The translations under genes and the position numbers were made by a program. 64,000 nt of DNA from KBS-96 sp049585195 (GTDB lineage: Bacteria; Acidobacteriota; Terriglobia; Bryobacterales; Bryobacteraceae), in NCBI GenBank assembly GCA_049585195.1, contig JBAUZG010000199.1:1-64000 (forward strand). Reading direction: 5' to 3'. Under the pieces are notes generated by a model. It worked only from the letters and a program-made list of their open reading frames with translations. It did no database searches and had not been told where the DNA came from. Of the stretch, positions 36,414 through 46,297 are shown one piece after another (position 1 is the first letter of the stretch; every line of letters begins with the position of its first letter).

Positions 36414-37612
36414 ATGAAAGACGCCGTGCAGCAGATCGTGGATTCGGGGCAGCTTGCGGGAGCCGCAACCCTCGTTTGGAAGAACGGAGCGGCCCTGACC
36501 AAATGCTTCGGTTGGCGGGATATCGAACATAAGGAGCCCGTCGAGAGGGACACCATCTTCAGAATCGCCTCGATGACCAAGCCGATTACCTTTGTCGCGG
36601 CGCTCATGTTGGTGGATGAGGGCCGTATTGCGTTGAACGATCCGATTGTTCGCTTCGCGCCGGAGTTCTCGCAAATGCGCGTGCTCCGGTCTCCTGACGG
36701 GCCTCTGAACGAAACGGTCCCGCGGAGCGGCTCATTACCTTCGAAGACCTGCTGACGCATGGGGCTGGCCTGACATATGCGGATTTTCATCGGGGGCCGA
36801 TCTCGCAGGCGTACCGCGAGGCGCTCGGCGGCGATATCGACAGTGAGATTACGCCCGACGACTGGATCGCGAGACTCTCTCAGTTGCCCTTGATCCACCA
36901 ACCCGGAACGATGATGTCGTACGGCCGCGCGACCGACCTGCTCGGGTTGCTGATCGCCCGCATCGAAGGAGAGGCGCTGGGAGCCGTGCTCAAGCGGCGC
37001 ATTTTCGACCCACTGGGCCTGAAGGACACCAGTTTCATGGTCCCTCCTGATAAACGGAATAGGCGTGCGGCCGCTTACAGCTTTAACGACGAAGGGAAGT
37101 TGATCAAACGAACCACCTGGAGCGGAGTTGTGGCCGAGGAACGGCCGGTGGAAATGGGCTATGAATCGGGCGGCCAAGGGCTGTGGTCCACCGTGGATGA
37201 CTATCTACGTTTCGCGCGGTTGTTCCTGGGCGATGGCTCGGTGGATGGGGTGCGTTTGTTGCGCCCGGAAACGCTGGCGCGAATGACGACAAACCAACTG
37301 ACAGAGGCCCAGCGGGCGAACTCTGGATGGCTGGGACGGAAACCCTTCGCAGTTGGGCGAGGATTCGGTTTGGGTGTATCGGTGGTACTGGAGACTGACT
37401 CCAACGATCTCATGCGACGCGCCGGCGTGGGAACAGTCAGTTGGCCGGGAGCGTACGGCGGGTGGTGGCAGGCTGACCCAGCCGATGGATCGGTCCTCAT
37501 TTTCCTGGCCCACAATATGGTCGACTTGACGGAGATGGCAAAGGGCATCGGGCTTGGTATCTGGGCTGCAATCGATGCTTTTCAAAAGTCGGCAGCCAAC
37601 TCCGAAGGCTGA
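36414..37612 (+). pseudogene. Beta-lactamase-fold serine hydrolase with a frameshift
   Basis: A class C beta-lactamase/EstB-type esterase of about 399 residues. The first part has the SxxK nucleophile motif in FRIASMTKPITFVAALMLVD. One base is missing near 36721; the other frame continues ERLITFEDLLTHGAGLTYAD, then QPGTMMSYGRATDLLGLLIA (the Tyr motif) and GAYGGWWQADPADGSVLIFL (the C-terminal GxW region). With this indel no full protein is made, unless it is a sequencing error. It is divergent from the TetR gene and ends five bases from the convergent integrase. Confidence 0.85.
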
Positions 37613-37617
37613 CGATT

Positions 37618-38667
37618 CTACTTCAGCCTGAACCTCGGCGACGTCGGAACGACCGGCTGCAGCTGAGTGACACGGAAACGGAAAGCCCCGCCCTGGTCGC
37701 CAAGGGACGGGTAATGCGTCCCTTGCGATTGCGGTTCGATGCCGATTTTGTCGTTCACAGCGAATCGGAGCTTCTGCTTGCAGCCGAGGTAATGTTCCGT
37801 CGTCTGGATGGAGACGTGGCCGAGGAGAAACTGGATCTGGTCGAGCTCGCCGCCGGCCAAGTGACAGAGACGCGCACAGGTGCGTCGCAGATCGTGGGGC
37901 GCCAGCTTATCTATTCCGGCAGCCTCGGCCGCTCTCTTGACGATCTCCCAAAGCACCTTCGGCGTCATGCCCTCGCCCCAGATCTTTCCTGACTTGTTGA
38001 TTGCTCGAAACAGACAGCCGTCCTTGATTCCACTCACTTCGGTCCAGCGATCGAGGGCCTCTTTCACCCAGAGTGGAATGGGTACCGTTCGAATATGTCC
38101 GGCCTTTCCATGGAGGTCGGCGATCACCCAGTGCTCTTCTCGGAGTTGTATGGACGCGGCCGAAAGGGCGAGGAGTTCACCCCGCCTCAATCCACAACCA
38201 ATCAGAAGAGCAAGGATGGCATAGTTGCGTTTGCTCCTAAGACTATCGCCCTGGGAGTTCAGCAGCAGCGAGCGGCCCTGATCGGCGGTGAGCCAGTTTC
38301 CCAGTCGCACGCCGATTCGGCGTACGCCCTTGACTCGGCGGGTGCCGGCGGCAAGTTCTGGACTGAGCAAGCCGGAATCAGCTGCCTGGTACGCCACACG
38401 CCTGACCGCGGCCAGGCGGAGGTTGATCGTTGTTGGAGCGAGGTGCCGTCGTTCCAAGTGGATTCGGTATCGAAGAACAACCGTGCGATTGAAAGCAAGT
38501 CGTGGTTCCGAGCAGTACCAGTCGACGAACTCGTTGATTGCATGATCGTAGGTTCTGTGGCCGCTTTTCGAAGCCAGGCTGTTCAGTACGGCAGACTTCG
38601 TCTGTTCAAGATCGGGTAGTGCAAGAGATCGCTTTGGTGGTCTCCTCATTCTACGGTGTTTGGGCAT
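37618..38667 (-). CDS. Tyrosine recombinase/integrase
   Basis: A 349-residue site-specific recombinase. Residues about 20-105 form the SAM-like core-binding domain (YDHAINEFVDWYCSEPRLAF). The catalytic domain shows the Arg of CGLRRGELLALSA (R161), Lys near 188, HDLRR (H258, R261), LLGHVSIQTTEHYLG (H284, nucleophile Y293). All active-site positions are present, so it could be active. A C-terminal extension of about 50 residues follows. No phage, integron or conjugation genes surround it and no attachment site was found, so it is an orphan. It may have brought in the accessory DNA around it. Confidence 0.9.
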   Translation of the reverse strand: MPKHRRMRRPPKRSLALPDLEQTKSAVLNSLASKSGHRTYDHAINEFVDWYCSEPRLAFNRTVVLRYRIHLERRHLAPTTINLRLAAVRRVAYQAADSGLLSPELAAGTRRVKGVRRIGVRLGNWLTADQGRSLLLNSQGDSLRSKRNYAILALLIGCGLRRGELLALSAASIQLREEHWVIADLHGKAGHIRTVPIPLWVKEALDRWTEVSGIKDGCLFRAINKSGKIWGEGMTPKVLWEIVKRAAEAAGIDKLAPHDLRRTCARLCHLAGGELDQIQFLLGHVSIQTTEHYLGCKQKLRFAVNDKIGIEPQSQGTHYPSLGDQGGAFRFRVTQLQPVVPTSPRFRLK

Positions 38668-38819
38668 TCTGAGCGGCCTCCTGCGCCGCCTTCAGTCAGA
38701 ATGCCCGCATGGTCCACCCTTCGCCGTTGATCGCGATCTATGCGGCAACTGAGTTCAGTTTCCGGTAAAGCGCGTGATCCAGGAGCAAACCGCAGAAACG
38801 GATCAGATAGGATGGCCGC

Positions 38820-40523
38820 GTGAAGCGCTTGATGGTTTCCATTGCGTTTGCGATTGGCTCCACCCCCGGCATCGGACAGATAGTCCACATGCATGGCGAG
38901 TCCACGGAAAGGCCTGCCAAGGCTCTACCGCCGCCAGTGATGATTCCTGGTGTGGGAAACAGCCATTTCGCGATCACAACTTCTTCGCCGCAAGCGCAGG
39001 TTTGGTTTGACCAGGGTCTCTCACTGTTGCACTGCTTTTGGGATTTTGAGGCGTTGCGAGCATTCCGGGAGTCGGCGCAGCTAGACCCGGCCTGCGCCAT
39101 GTGCCAGTGGGGCATTTATCGAGCGATGGAGTTCGGAGGAAGCGCGGCCGATCAGTTGAAACTGGTCGTGACCAGGATGAAGGAGTTGGCACCCGGAGCC
39201 TCAGATCATGAGCAGCGGTACATACGAAGCGTCGTCGAAGGCTTCGGAAAGAAAGGCGAGGAAGCGTCGCAAGCATATCAGCGCGAGATGGAATCAATCA
39301 TCTACAGGTATCCCGATGATCTGGACGCGAAATTACTTCTCGCGCTGTCGCTGGAGAATGGCTTCGACGACAAGGGTGACCCGCGGCCAGGCGAGCTCTA
39401 CTCCATTGGAATCCTGCGCGATATTCTCCGCGACCATCCTGATAACGCGGCAGCCAATCACTATTGGATTCACGCGGTAGAAGCAGGCGAACACCCGGAG
39501 TGGGCTCTGGAAAGCGCGGAAAAGTTGGGACGTTTAGCACCGGGTTCCGGCCACATGGTGCACATGCCGGGACATATCTTTTATCGGACGGGCGACTATG
39601 AGCGTGCGCGGAAGAGTTTTCTCGATTCGATCCAGGTGGACGAAGCGTACATGCGCGCCCAGAAAATGGAACCGGAGGATGACCGGAATTACGCCCACAA
39701 CTTGAGCTATCTGATCGCCAATTCCGCCGAGGAAGGGCGGGCCAGAGAGGCATTCGAATACGCGGCCCGGCTGGAACCGCTGGCGCATTCGGCTACAGAC
39801 GCCAGCCATCCAGGAATGATCGTATTCTATGTGATTCAGGTCGGCGGAACCAGGCCGCGCCTTGCCATTCGGTTCGGCGAGTGGAAAGAGGCAATCGACC
39901 ATCCGGCGGACTTTGGAATTCCTGAAAATCAGCTGCCGGCCGCTGCCAGAGCCCTTCGGGATGGAATGGTGATCTACGCGAAGGCAATGCAGTCACTCGA
40001 ACGCGACGACGTCGATGGAGGTGCGCGGGAGAGCGATGAACTGGACGCATTGCTTTGGCGCTTCACGCGGGATCGGGACCAGACAGACAGAACAGCCCAG
40101 CGAGTCTGGGAGATTCTGGGCGTGGCCTCGAAGGAACTTGCGGGTAACGTGGCCAGCCACCGCGGAAACTATGAATGCGCGAAGAAATTGCTGAAAGAGG
40201 CGGTGGAAACGGAGAAGAAGCTGGGCTACAGTGAACCGCCGCTTTACTCGAGGCCATCTTTGGAGTCGCTGGGGTATGCGGCGATCCGGGCCGGCCAATG
40301 GGAAGCAGCGCGGAACGCATTCCGGCAAGTGCTCGTGTTAAGGCCAAAATCTGGTTTTGGGTACTACGGCATTGCACTGGCTTACGACAAAGAAGGGAAT
40401 CGAAGCGCGGCGGCCAAGGCATATCAGGACTTTCTAGCGTCGTGGCCGCACGCAGATGAGGATCTAGCAATGGTTCGGGCAGCCCGAGCGGCTATGGCCC
40501 GGTTGAATGCAAGATCGCAATAG
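38820..40523 (+). CDS. TPR-repeat exported protein
   Basis: A 567-residue protein starting at GTG. The N-terminal segment (MKRLMVSIAFAIGSTPGIGQ) may be a weak signal peptide. Helical repeats run through the chain (VWFDQGLSLLHCFWDFEALR, DPACAMCQWGIYRAMEF, WEAARNAFRQVLVLRPKSGF, AKAYQDFLASWP). A His-rich motif GSGHMVHMPGHIFYRTGDYE is typical of a conserved soil-bacterial TPR family of unknown role. It is a single gene between the integrase and the AEC transporter. An interaction or scaffold role is the general expectation for TPR proteins. Confidence 0.75.
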   Translation: MKRLMVSIAFAIGSTPGIGQIVHMHGESTERPAKALPPPVMIPGVGNSHFAITTSSPQAQVWFDQGLSLLHCFWDFEALRAFRESAQLDPACAMCQWGIYRAMEFGGSAADQLKLVVTRMKELAPGASDHEQRYIRSVVEGFGKKGEEASQAYQREMESIIYRYPDDLDAKLLLALSLENGFDDKGDPRPGELYSIGILRDILRDHPDNAAANHYWIHAVEAGEHPEWALESAEKLGRLAPGSGHMVHMPGHIFYRTGDYERARKSFLDSIQVDEAYMRAQKMEPEDDRNYAHNLSYLIANSAEEGRAREAFEYAARLEPLAHSATDASHPGMIVFYVIQVGGTRPRLAIRFGEWKEAIDHPADFGIPENQLPAAARALRDGMVIYAKAMQSLERDDVDGGARESDELDALLWRFTRDRDQTDRTAQRVWEILGVASKELAGNVASHRGNYECAKKLLKEAVETEKKLGYSEPPLYSRPSLESLGYAAIRAGQWEAARNAFRQVLVLRPKSGFGYYGIALAYDKEGNRSAAAKAYQDFLASWPHADEDLAMVRAARAAMARLNARSQ

Positions 40524-40549
40524 TCGTAGCATTTTTTAGATACAGCCAG

Positions 40550-40590
40550 GATCGTCGGCCATCCGGAAAATGCTCGCAGTTGCTTCCGAC
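40550..40590 (+). repeat. Dispersed repeat R1, copy j (partial)
   Basis: GATCGTCGGCCATCCGGAAA followed by TGCTCG; the left-end module of R1. It lies just after the TPR gene. Confidence 0.55.
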
Positions 40591-40733
40591 AATGCTCGAA
40601 ATAGCGCGTAACCGGCAATCGCGTAGTAAAGCTTTACGGCTGCTTCGCGGATGTCCTCTAAGCGCTAAAACCAGATCACACGCGTCCTCCTCATCGCCGG
40701 GAAAAGCGCCTGGAGGTCTGACACTTCCTGCCA

Positions 40734-41687
40734 TCACCCGACAGCAATACGTGTTGCCAGCCCGGATAGCGCATACATCCAGATCACGAGCGAGATGATG
40801 GAGACCAGAGTCGTCATCGAGATGGTGGATGCTACCATCATTTCCTCGCAGTGATACTCTCCCGCAAGAATGTAGACAGTCTTGGCCGTGGGCACCGCAG
40901 CGCAGACCACGGCCGCAATGGTGTAGAGAGGGTCGAGCCCCAAGGACACGCTCAATCCGTATACGATCAGCGGCATGATGACGAGCTTGACGGCCGAGAG
41001 CAGCGAAGATCGTCCGGCATTGGCGCGCAATCCATCGATCGACAGCCCCAGCCCGATGGCGAACAAAGCACACGGCGTGAGCGCATCGGCGAAGATGCCC
41101 AAATAAGTTACGACCGGTCCCGGCATGCGAAGATCGAGGACTGACAAAAGCATTCCGATCAGGGTTGATATGACCAGCGGGTTCAGCACGATATGCCTGA
41201 CTGTGGCCATCGGTGGCGTGCGTGAGCCACGCACATCCCGTTGATCAAGTTCAAGCAAGATCACGGTTGTTGGAAACATCACAACAGCGACGAATACCGT
41301 GGCGACCGCAGCCGGCAACACGGCGCGCTGACCATAGATCGCCTGCAGGACCGGCAAGGCGACGAAACCAGTATTGGTCATCGATGCCGCCATGCCATGC
41401 ATCGTTCGGCTTGCGAGACTGCGGGAAACATACATGCTCATAATGCCGAGCACGAGCATGAAGCAGAGGAGGGAGCCACCACCAAAGGCAACAAGAAAGC
41501 GCCAATTGATCAGCGAATGACCTGGTTCTTGTGCGATTGTGACGATCAGCAATGCCGGCATTGCGATGTTGTAGGCGAAACGAATCAGTGCCTCAGACAA
41601 GGCCCGCGACAGATAACCCGTACAGCCAACGATCCAGCCAGTTACGATCACCGCAAATACGGGCAGGATAAGATCAGCGATCCGCAT
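40734..41687 (-). CDS. AEC-family (auxin efflux carrier-like) transporter
   Basis: A 317-residue, ten-helix transporter of the AEC family, which moves auxin in plants and malate/malonate or other carboxylates in bacteria. Characteristic segments are LILPVFAVIVTGWIVG at the N-terminus, FAYNIAMPALLIVTIAQ, MTNTGFVALPVLQAIYG, LVISTLIGMLLSVLDLR with GPVVTYLGIFADALTPCALF (helix-loop regions with the conserved Asn/Pro), and AAVPTAKTVYILAGEYHCEE. The substrate is unknown. It stands alone on the minus strand. Confidence 0.88.
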   Translation of the reverse strand: MRIADLILPVFAVIVTGWIVGCTGYLSRALSEALIRFAYNIAMPALLIVTIAQEPGHSLINWRFLVAFGGGSLLCFMLVLGIMSMYVSRSLASRTMHGMAASMTNTGFVALPVLQAIYGQRAVLPAAVATVFVAVVMFPTTVILLELDQRDVRGSRTPPMATVRHIVLNPLVISTLIGMLLSVLDLRMPGPVVTYLGIFADALTPCALFAIGLGLSIDGLRANAGRSSLLSAVKLVIMPLIVYGLSVSLGLDPLYTIAAVVCAAVPTAKTVYILAGEYHCEEMMVASTISMTTLVSIISLVIWMYALSGLATRIAVG

Positions 41688-41910
41688 CGAGGTGCCTCAG
41701 ATTGATCTTTTGACAATCCATGGAGGGTAACATGCAGTCAACGGCACTAGGACTTGCGGCTCTGTTCGGTTGACCTTTTGTGCTCTGGCAGTCTGCTGAA
41801 AACCCGTATGAGCCGAAAACTCGACCGGACTATTGGAACAACGGCTAGACCACGGAAGGCATGTGGGCTCTTCTGCATCTGGCTTTCTCAAGACTGAACT
41901 TGCATCGAGT

Positions 41911-42078
41911 GTGGCAGCCTGTGACGTCCGGAGCCATGCCTCGTATCCCGTAACGGAAAAGCTGGGTATGCGACGGGAGGCACTCTTCAAGAAAGATGTC
42001 CTGCAGAAGGGCGAACGGCGAGATTCCTATCTGTATGCCGCCTTAGCGGAAGAATGGGATTCGGCTTCACGTGCCTAA
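41911..42078 (+). pseudogene. C-terminal fragment of a GNAT acetyltransferase
   Basis: The frame reads HASYPVTEKLGMRREALFKK and DVLQKGERRDSYLYAALAEE before stopping at 42078. This is the last strand-helix unit of RimJ/RimL-type GNAT acetyltransferases. The N-terminal two thirds, including the acetyl-CoA loop, are missing upstream. A 7-bp GC hairpin (42094-42116) follows but has no T-run. The rest of 41688-41910 shows no gene. Confidence 0.65.
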
Positions 42079-42150
42079 GTCCGCAAAAAGCGCCGAGCCC
42101 GAAATAGCAGGGCTCGTCGAGCGGCCATCGTGCTGTCACCCAACATAGAA

Positions 42151-42360
42151 CTATACTTCGCCGTTACTCAGACCAACGAAGCGAAGCCAATGATCGTCGT
42201 TCGGGAACAATCCGGCAACAATGCGGATGCGGGACCATTCGACCACCACTGACGCGCCGGCGCGTTCTCCGAGTTCGACATAGGGCAGCGTTAATCGGGA
42301 CTTGACGGCTAGTGACGGATGGCCGCGGAAATTCGGAATCGAACCGCAGATAGCTGTCCG
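42151..42360 (-). other. Possible protein fragment of unknown family
   Basis: The minus strand is open to a stop at 42151 with a protein-like C-terminal stretch, HPSLAVKSRLTLPYVELGER, then VVVEWSRIRIVAGLFPNDDH. No family was recognised and no start is evident. It may be a remnant like its neighbours, or chance. Confidence 0.2.
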
Positions 42361-42563
42361 ATTTCGCGACGATTCTTGCCGAAAGTGGACACCTGGTGGA
42401 CAGTTCCCGCTGCGCGGCAAACCGCTAAATATTGGGTAGCACAGCGAGTTAAAAGTGAAGATGGTCGGAAGAATGCGCCCGTAGAAATGCGCCGATGGTA
42501 ACGCTTTGGCAGGCTTTGCGGTTCGGGATTCGCATGGCCTACAACATGCTAGGGGATTCTTAA

Positions 42564-43121
42564 ATGTTCCGATCCATTGCACGCATCGTGGTTCCTGTTG
42601 GCATCGTATCTCTTTCCGCCTTGGCGTTGGCCAACGCCCAAATCTCGCCGAGCCTGCCCAATCCGACCACGGCGCCGAATCCGCTGACGAAGACGATATC
42701 CATTTTTCGTAGCAATATGCAGGACAAGATCATGAAGTCGGCGGACGAGATGCCAGAGTCCAAGTACAGCTACCGGCCGACGAAGGACGTTCGGTCGTTT
42801 GCCGAGATCCTGAATCATGTGGCGGCTATATCCTACGTTTTGTGTTCAAACGTCATGGGTGAAGCGACCCCCGCCACGGCTGCCGCGAAGGGTTCGAAGA
42901 CCGAGATCATGGCCTACCTCAAAGGCGCGTTCGACTACTGCGATGGCGTGTACTCCGGGTTCACCGATGCGCACCTCAATGACCCGGCGGACTTCTGGGG
43001 CCACAAGACGAACAAGATCTTCATCTCGACGCAAGTCGCAAATCATGACGCCTTGCATTACGGCAATCTCGTCACGTATCTGCGCCTCAATGGCCTTGTG
43101 CCGTCCGGGGGCTGGTTTTGA
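42564..43121 (+). CDS. Exported DinB-family protein
   Basis: A 185-residue four-helix-bundle protein of the DinB/YfiT-like superfamily. Its N-terminus (MFRSIARIVVPVGIVSLSAL, ALANAQ) is a signal peptide, so it acts in the periplasm. Metal-ligand-type His residues are seen in FAEILNHVAAISYV and VANHDALHYGNLVTYLRL. DinB-like proteins include thiol-S-transferases and metal-dependent hydrolases; the role here is unknown. A frameshifted serine hydrolase gene follows after 60 bases. Confidence 0.85.
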   Translation: MFRSIARIVVPVGIVSLSALALANAQISPSLPNPTTAPNPLTKTISIFRSNMQDKIMKSADEMPESKYSYRPTKDVRSFAEILNHVAAISYVLCSNVMGEATPATAAAKGSKTEIMAYLKGAFDYCDGVYSGFTDAHLNDPADFWGHKTNKIFISTQVANHDALHYGNLVTYLRLNGLVPSGGWF

Positions 43122-43181
43122 TCGCGCAGCGGCGCGCGGGCCGCCACGCAGGTCTAGCAAAAGAGGGCTCTGAGCGAAGTC

Positions 43182-44322
43182 ATGAGAGTGAAAATCCGGG
43201 GAGCCGCGAAGGCGTTGGCGGTTGCTGTCACATCGTGCGTAAGCATGATCCCGGCTACGGCACATAAGGAGGCGCAATCTACTGCGCAGACCGTTGCTGC
43301 AGCGACGAAAGATGGCCGCGCTGAAATTGATGCGCATGTGGCGGAATGGTTGAAAGAGAGCGATGTGCCAAGCGTAGCGATGGCATATATCCAAGGTCGA
43401 AAAGTGGCGTGGACTGAGGTGTATGGAGAGCAGAGTCCGGGAGTCGCGGCGACTGAAAAAACCCTGTACAACGTTGCGTCTCTGACAAAGCCAATAACGG
43501 CGGAGACAATACTGCGACTCGCGTCTGCGAGAAAACTCTCGTTGGATGAATCGATGTCGCAGATCTGGGTCGACCCGGATATAAGGGATGATCCTTACAG
43601 CAAATTGTTGACTCCGCGGTTGTGCTTGTCGCACCAGACTGGATTTGCGAACGGGCGGCGAATGACGGGGGAGTACTAAAGATCAGATGGAAACCCGGAA
43701 TGCAAACCGGATATTCCGGTGAAGGATACAACTATGTTGGCGCGTTTGCCGAAAGGAAGTTCGCAAGGCCTTTTGATGCGCTGGCGCAGGAGATGGTGCT
43801 CGATCCGATCGGCATGGAGGAGACCTCGTACACAGCGAAGGATTGGTATTCGGGGCGGTTGGCAGTGCCCCATGGGCCCAAGGCAGAAAAACCTATCGAC
43901 CCGGTCGCAAAAAAATGGAATGCCGCGGACCTGTTGCGGACCACGATTGGCGACTATGCCAAGTTCGTGGTGAGCGTGATGCGCGACGAGGGCCTGACGG
44001 AGGCAATTGCTGCAGAACGAGCAACCATCACACGAGATACGGTGAAGCCGGAAGATTTGGAAAAAGCATGCCGAGAAGCTGGAGAGGTGGGTCAATGCAC
44101 GGTGACGGCCGGCATGGGTTTGGGATGGGAGGTAGAAATCATGAATCGAGTGAAGATTCTGGATCACGACGGCTCTGATTGGGGAGTGAAAACTATGGCC
44201 ATGTTCGTTCCGTCGCAAGGAATCGGAGTAGTAGTTTTACCAATGGAGAAAATGGAACGCAGGTCATCCGAAACGTCGTGAAGGCCCTTTACCCGAACAA
44301 GCTATATGTCGAGAGGATGTAA
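43182..44322 (+). pseudogene. Second beta-lactamase-fold serine hydrolase, two frameshifts
   Basis: A class C beta-lactamase-like esterase of about 380 residues. The signal peptide is followed by the SxxK motif in YNVASLTKPITAETILRLAS. A G is missing in the run at 43667-43671, after which the frame continues KIRWKPGMQTGYSGEGYNYV (the Tyr motif) and KILDHDGSDWGVKTMAMFV (the HxG motif). A second base is missing in the A-run at 44249-44252; the corrected end reads GTQVIRNVVKALYPNKLYVE and stops at 44322. All catalytic motifs survive, so the damage is recent or artefactual. Confidence 0.85.
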
Positions 44323-44470
44323 GCAGTGAAACGAGCCTGCGAGCCAGACGTGCATTCTCGCGAGTTGCTTTGATTGCCATGCGGGACCGGCCTTTGGCTG
44401 CTTCAGGAGCGAGGCCCGAAGATGCTGGTGTGCCTCCCGGAGAGAATCTATCCTAGTGTGGCTAGCAGTT

Positions 44471-44725
44471 AGTCGGCCATCCGGACAAAACTCCATCCTC
44501 GGACCTGATAAATCGTGTGTAGTCGCCAAGGGTTTAGGAACTGAGATCAAGGCGGTCCGCAAATTGGGACTGTGAAACCGGGTTATCGCCGACTTGAAAC
44601 CTGCAGCGGTTTGCGGATCGGTCCGGGCTCTCAATGGACGAGAACCCTACTTTTTGGCCGGTGAGCCGAACGTCGGTAAACGCTGCGCCGTCATGATTTA
44701 AGTCGACCCAAAGGTATTCCACTAT
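44471..44725 (+). repeat. Dispersed repeat R1, copy h (most complete)
   Basis: The longest copy. Modules in order: AGTCGGCCATCCGGACAAAA (44471), GTAGTCGCCAAGGGTTTA (44519), AACCGGGTTATCGCCGACT (44577), TCTCAATGGACGA (44629), the 41-bp module 44643-44683 and GTAAACGCTGCGCCGT (44676). The left GTTTAC-type and right GTAAAC-type parts are inverted relative to each other, as in a mobile-element end or a long hairpin. No ORF here is convincing. Confidence 0.75.
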
Positions 44726-44916
44726 CCGGATTGCGTGTATCCTGGCACAAATCCAGAACCATGGTCAGCTATCCGTAAACAGTTCCTTATTAAAGACGAA
44801 AGTCGCTGATGCGCCTGGGCGGCGGCTATGCCGTTTGGTGCTTAGCGTCGCCTTGTCCGGCGGGATTACATAACGAAGCAGTCAACGACTGAGCGGCGGC
44901 CCGCATTTGGAACGCT

Positions 44917-45875
44917 TCACGTCTGACTGTAAAGCTTTTCGAGCGGAATTGGGATGTCGTCTTCTCCCTCGGCTTTGATGTAAACGGGCGCAAGATCACG
45001 ATCACCTTTTTTATAGAAGTAGGCGACCCGAAAAGTATAAAAGCCTTTCAGCAAGGGCAGAACAAAGTTCGCGCCGCCTGAATCAAAGTGGTCACCGATG
45101 ACTCGAACGCCCCCCACAAAAACCTTCGAATGGCCGCTGTCGCTCAACTCGAGATGTAATGGCCCGGTGCGTCGATTTTGAGAAAACCTTCGAGAATACA
45201 GGCAAAGGTCGCGTCCCGAGGCAGTTTGGAAACGTCAAAATCCCGACCGGCACGACCCATACGATTAGGCTTCAGCGCCGAAACGTCGGGCGGGGCATCC
45301 CATTGGGCATCCCATTGGCCCTCATTGAGCGCAAACCGAAGGCCGCCAGGCGCCATTCCCTGTTCCAATCGCTCGAGACCCCGAAGAGCTGGCCCGATCT
45401 TGAAATCTCCACTTGCGAGTGCGTCGTATTGCTCACGAACACAGAACGATTTGATCCTGAGCGTGGTGTCCTTCGACAATGTGAACCGGTTGTGCGTCAG
45501 GAACGGCTGTGACTGCAGTCTGGGTTCCGAGCCGTCCAGCGTGTAACGGATGTAGGATGCGGCGTTCCTTTGATAACAGAAGACTTCGAATGGCCTATCT
45601 TTCAGGGCGATTCCATTCATGGGCTTAAAGCCAATCCCGTTGGCGTAGTAGCCGCCATAGCAGAACTTAATGCCGTCCCAGAATCCCTTGATCCAGGTCG
45701 TGAGGTGAGTCTTGTTGGGGTATATAGTGCACCTCCACGTAAGATCGGCAGGCGCTTCTGCCCGCAAGGTTTTTCCGAACCGATCGATGCCCATTTCGTG
45801 CAGCACAACCCTCCCGAGGACCAAAAAAAAATTTTTGTTTTGTTCCGATCGCCCAATCTCGTGTCCGGTACGCAA
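44917..45875 (-). pseudogene. CHB_HEX_C + PA14-domain protein, frameshifted C-terminal part
   Basis: The minus strand codes for YYANGIGFKPMNGIALKDRP, then a chitobiase/hexosaminidase C-terminal-like domain (YIRYTLDGSEPRLQSQPFL, TLRIKSFCVREQYDALASG), then a PA14 domain (ILEGFLKIDAPGHYI). A T is missing near 45152; the other frame goes on ELSDSGHSKVFVGGVRVIGD, then VLPLLKGFYTFRVAYFYKKG, and stops at 44917. PA14 domains bind carbohydrate in many glycosidases and adhesins. The N-terminal catalytic part is not seen; an unusual A9T5 tract lies near 45823-45838 at the upper end. Nothing else was recognised to 46190. Confidence 0.65.
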
Positions 45876-46190
45876 CGTTGGCGTAGCCGCAACATCACGA
45901 ATAGCTGTATGGCGCCCTTGGCGTGGTACTAGTCAGTGCAGTCGATCGTTGCCGGTTGAGACCGATACCGGAGCGCGGCTTAGGATGCCAGAACGCTCAC
46001 CTTCGTATGGATCTGCTCTGCATAAAGGGCTCCAAGAGTGGTGGAGCGAGTGCGCCCTCGAAAACACCCTCCATTGGGCTCCTAAACCGGGATGTGCCTT
46101 CAAGTAGGTCACGTATAACGGCGCAGCGTCACGAATCGTGTCCAGTTGGTCGGCAAGCCAGAAAGTGACCCTGATTTCCTTGTGCTCGTG

Positions 46191-46215
46191 AGACCGGGTT
46201 ACCGCCGAATGATCC
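46191..46215 (+). repeat. Dispersed repeat R1, copy k (module)
   Basis: AGACCGGGTTACCGCCGAAT followed by GATCC, the CCGGGTTATCGCCGA module. Confidence 0.5.
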
Positions 46216-46297
46216 ATTCGGAATGTGGATTCCCAGTGTCAGTTGGCTGAAACCGCCCGCGTTGGGATCTGATTTGCCAGTACCGCGTGGGGACGAT

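Noticed and set aside
42094..42116. GC-rich hairpin as a terminator of the GNAT fragment
   Set aside because: There is a 7-bp stem but no following T-run, so intrinsic termination is not supported.
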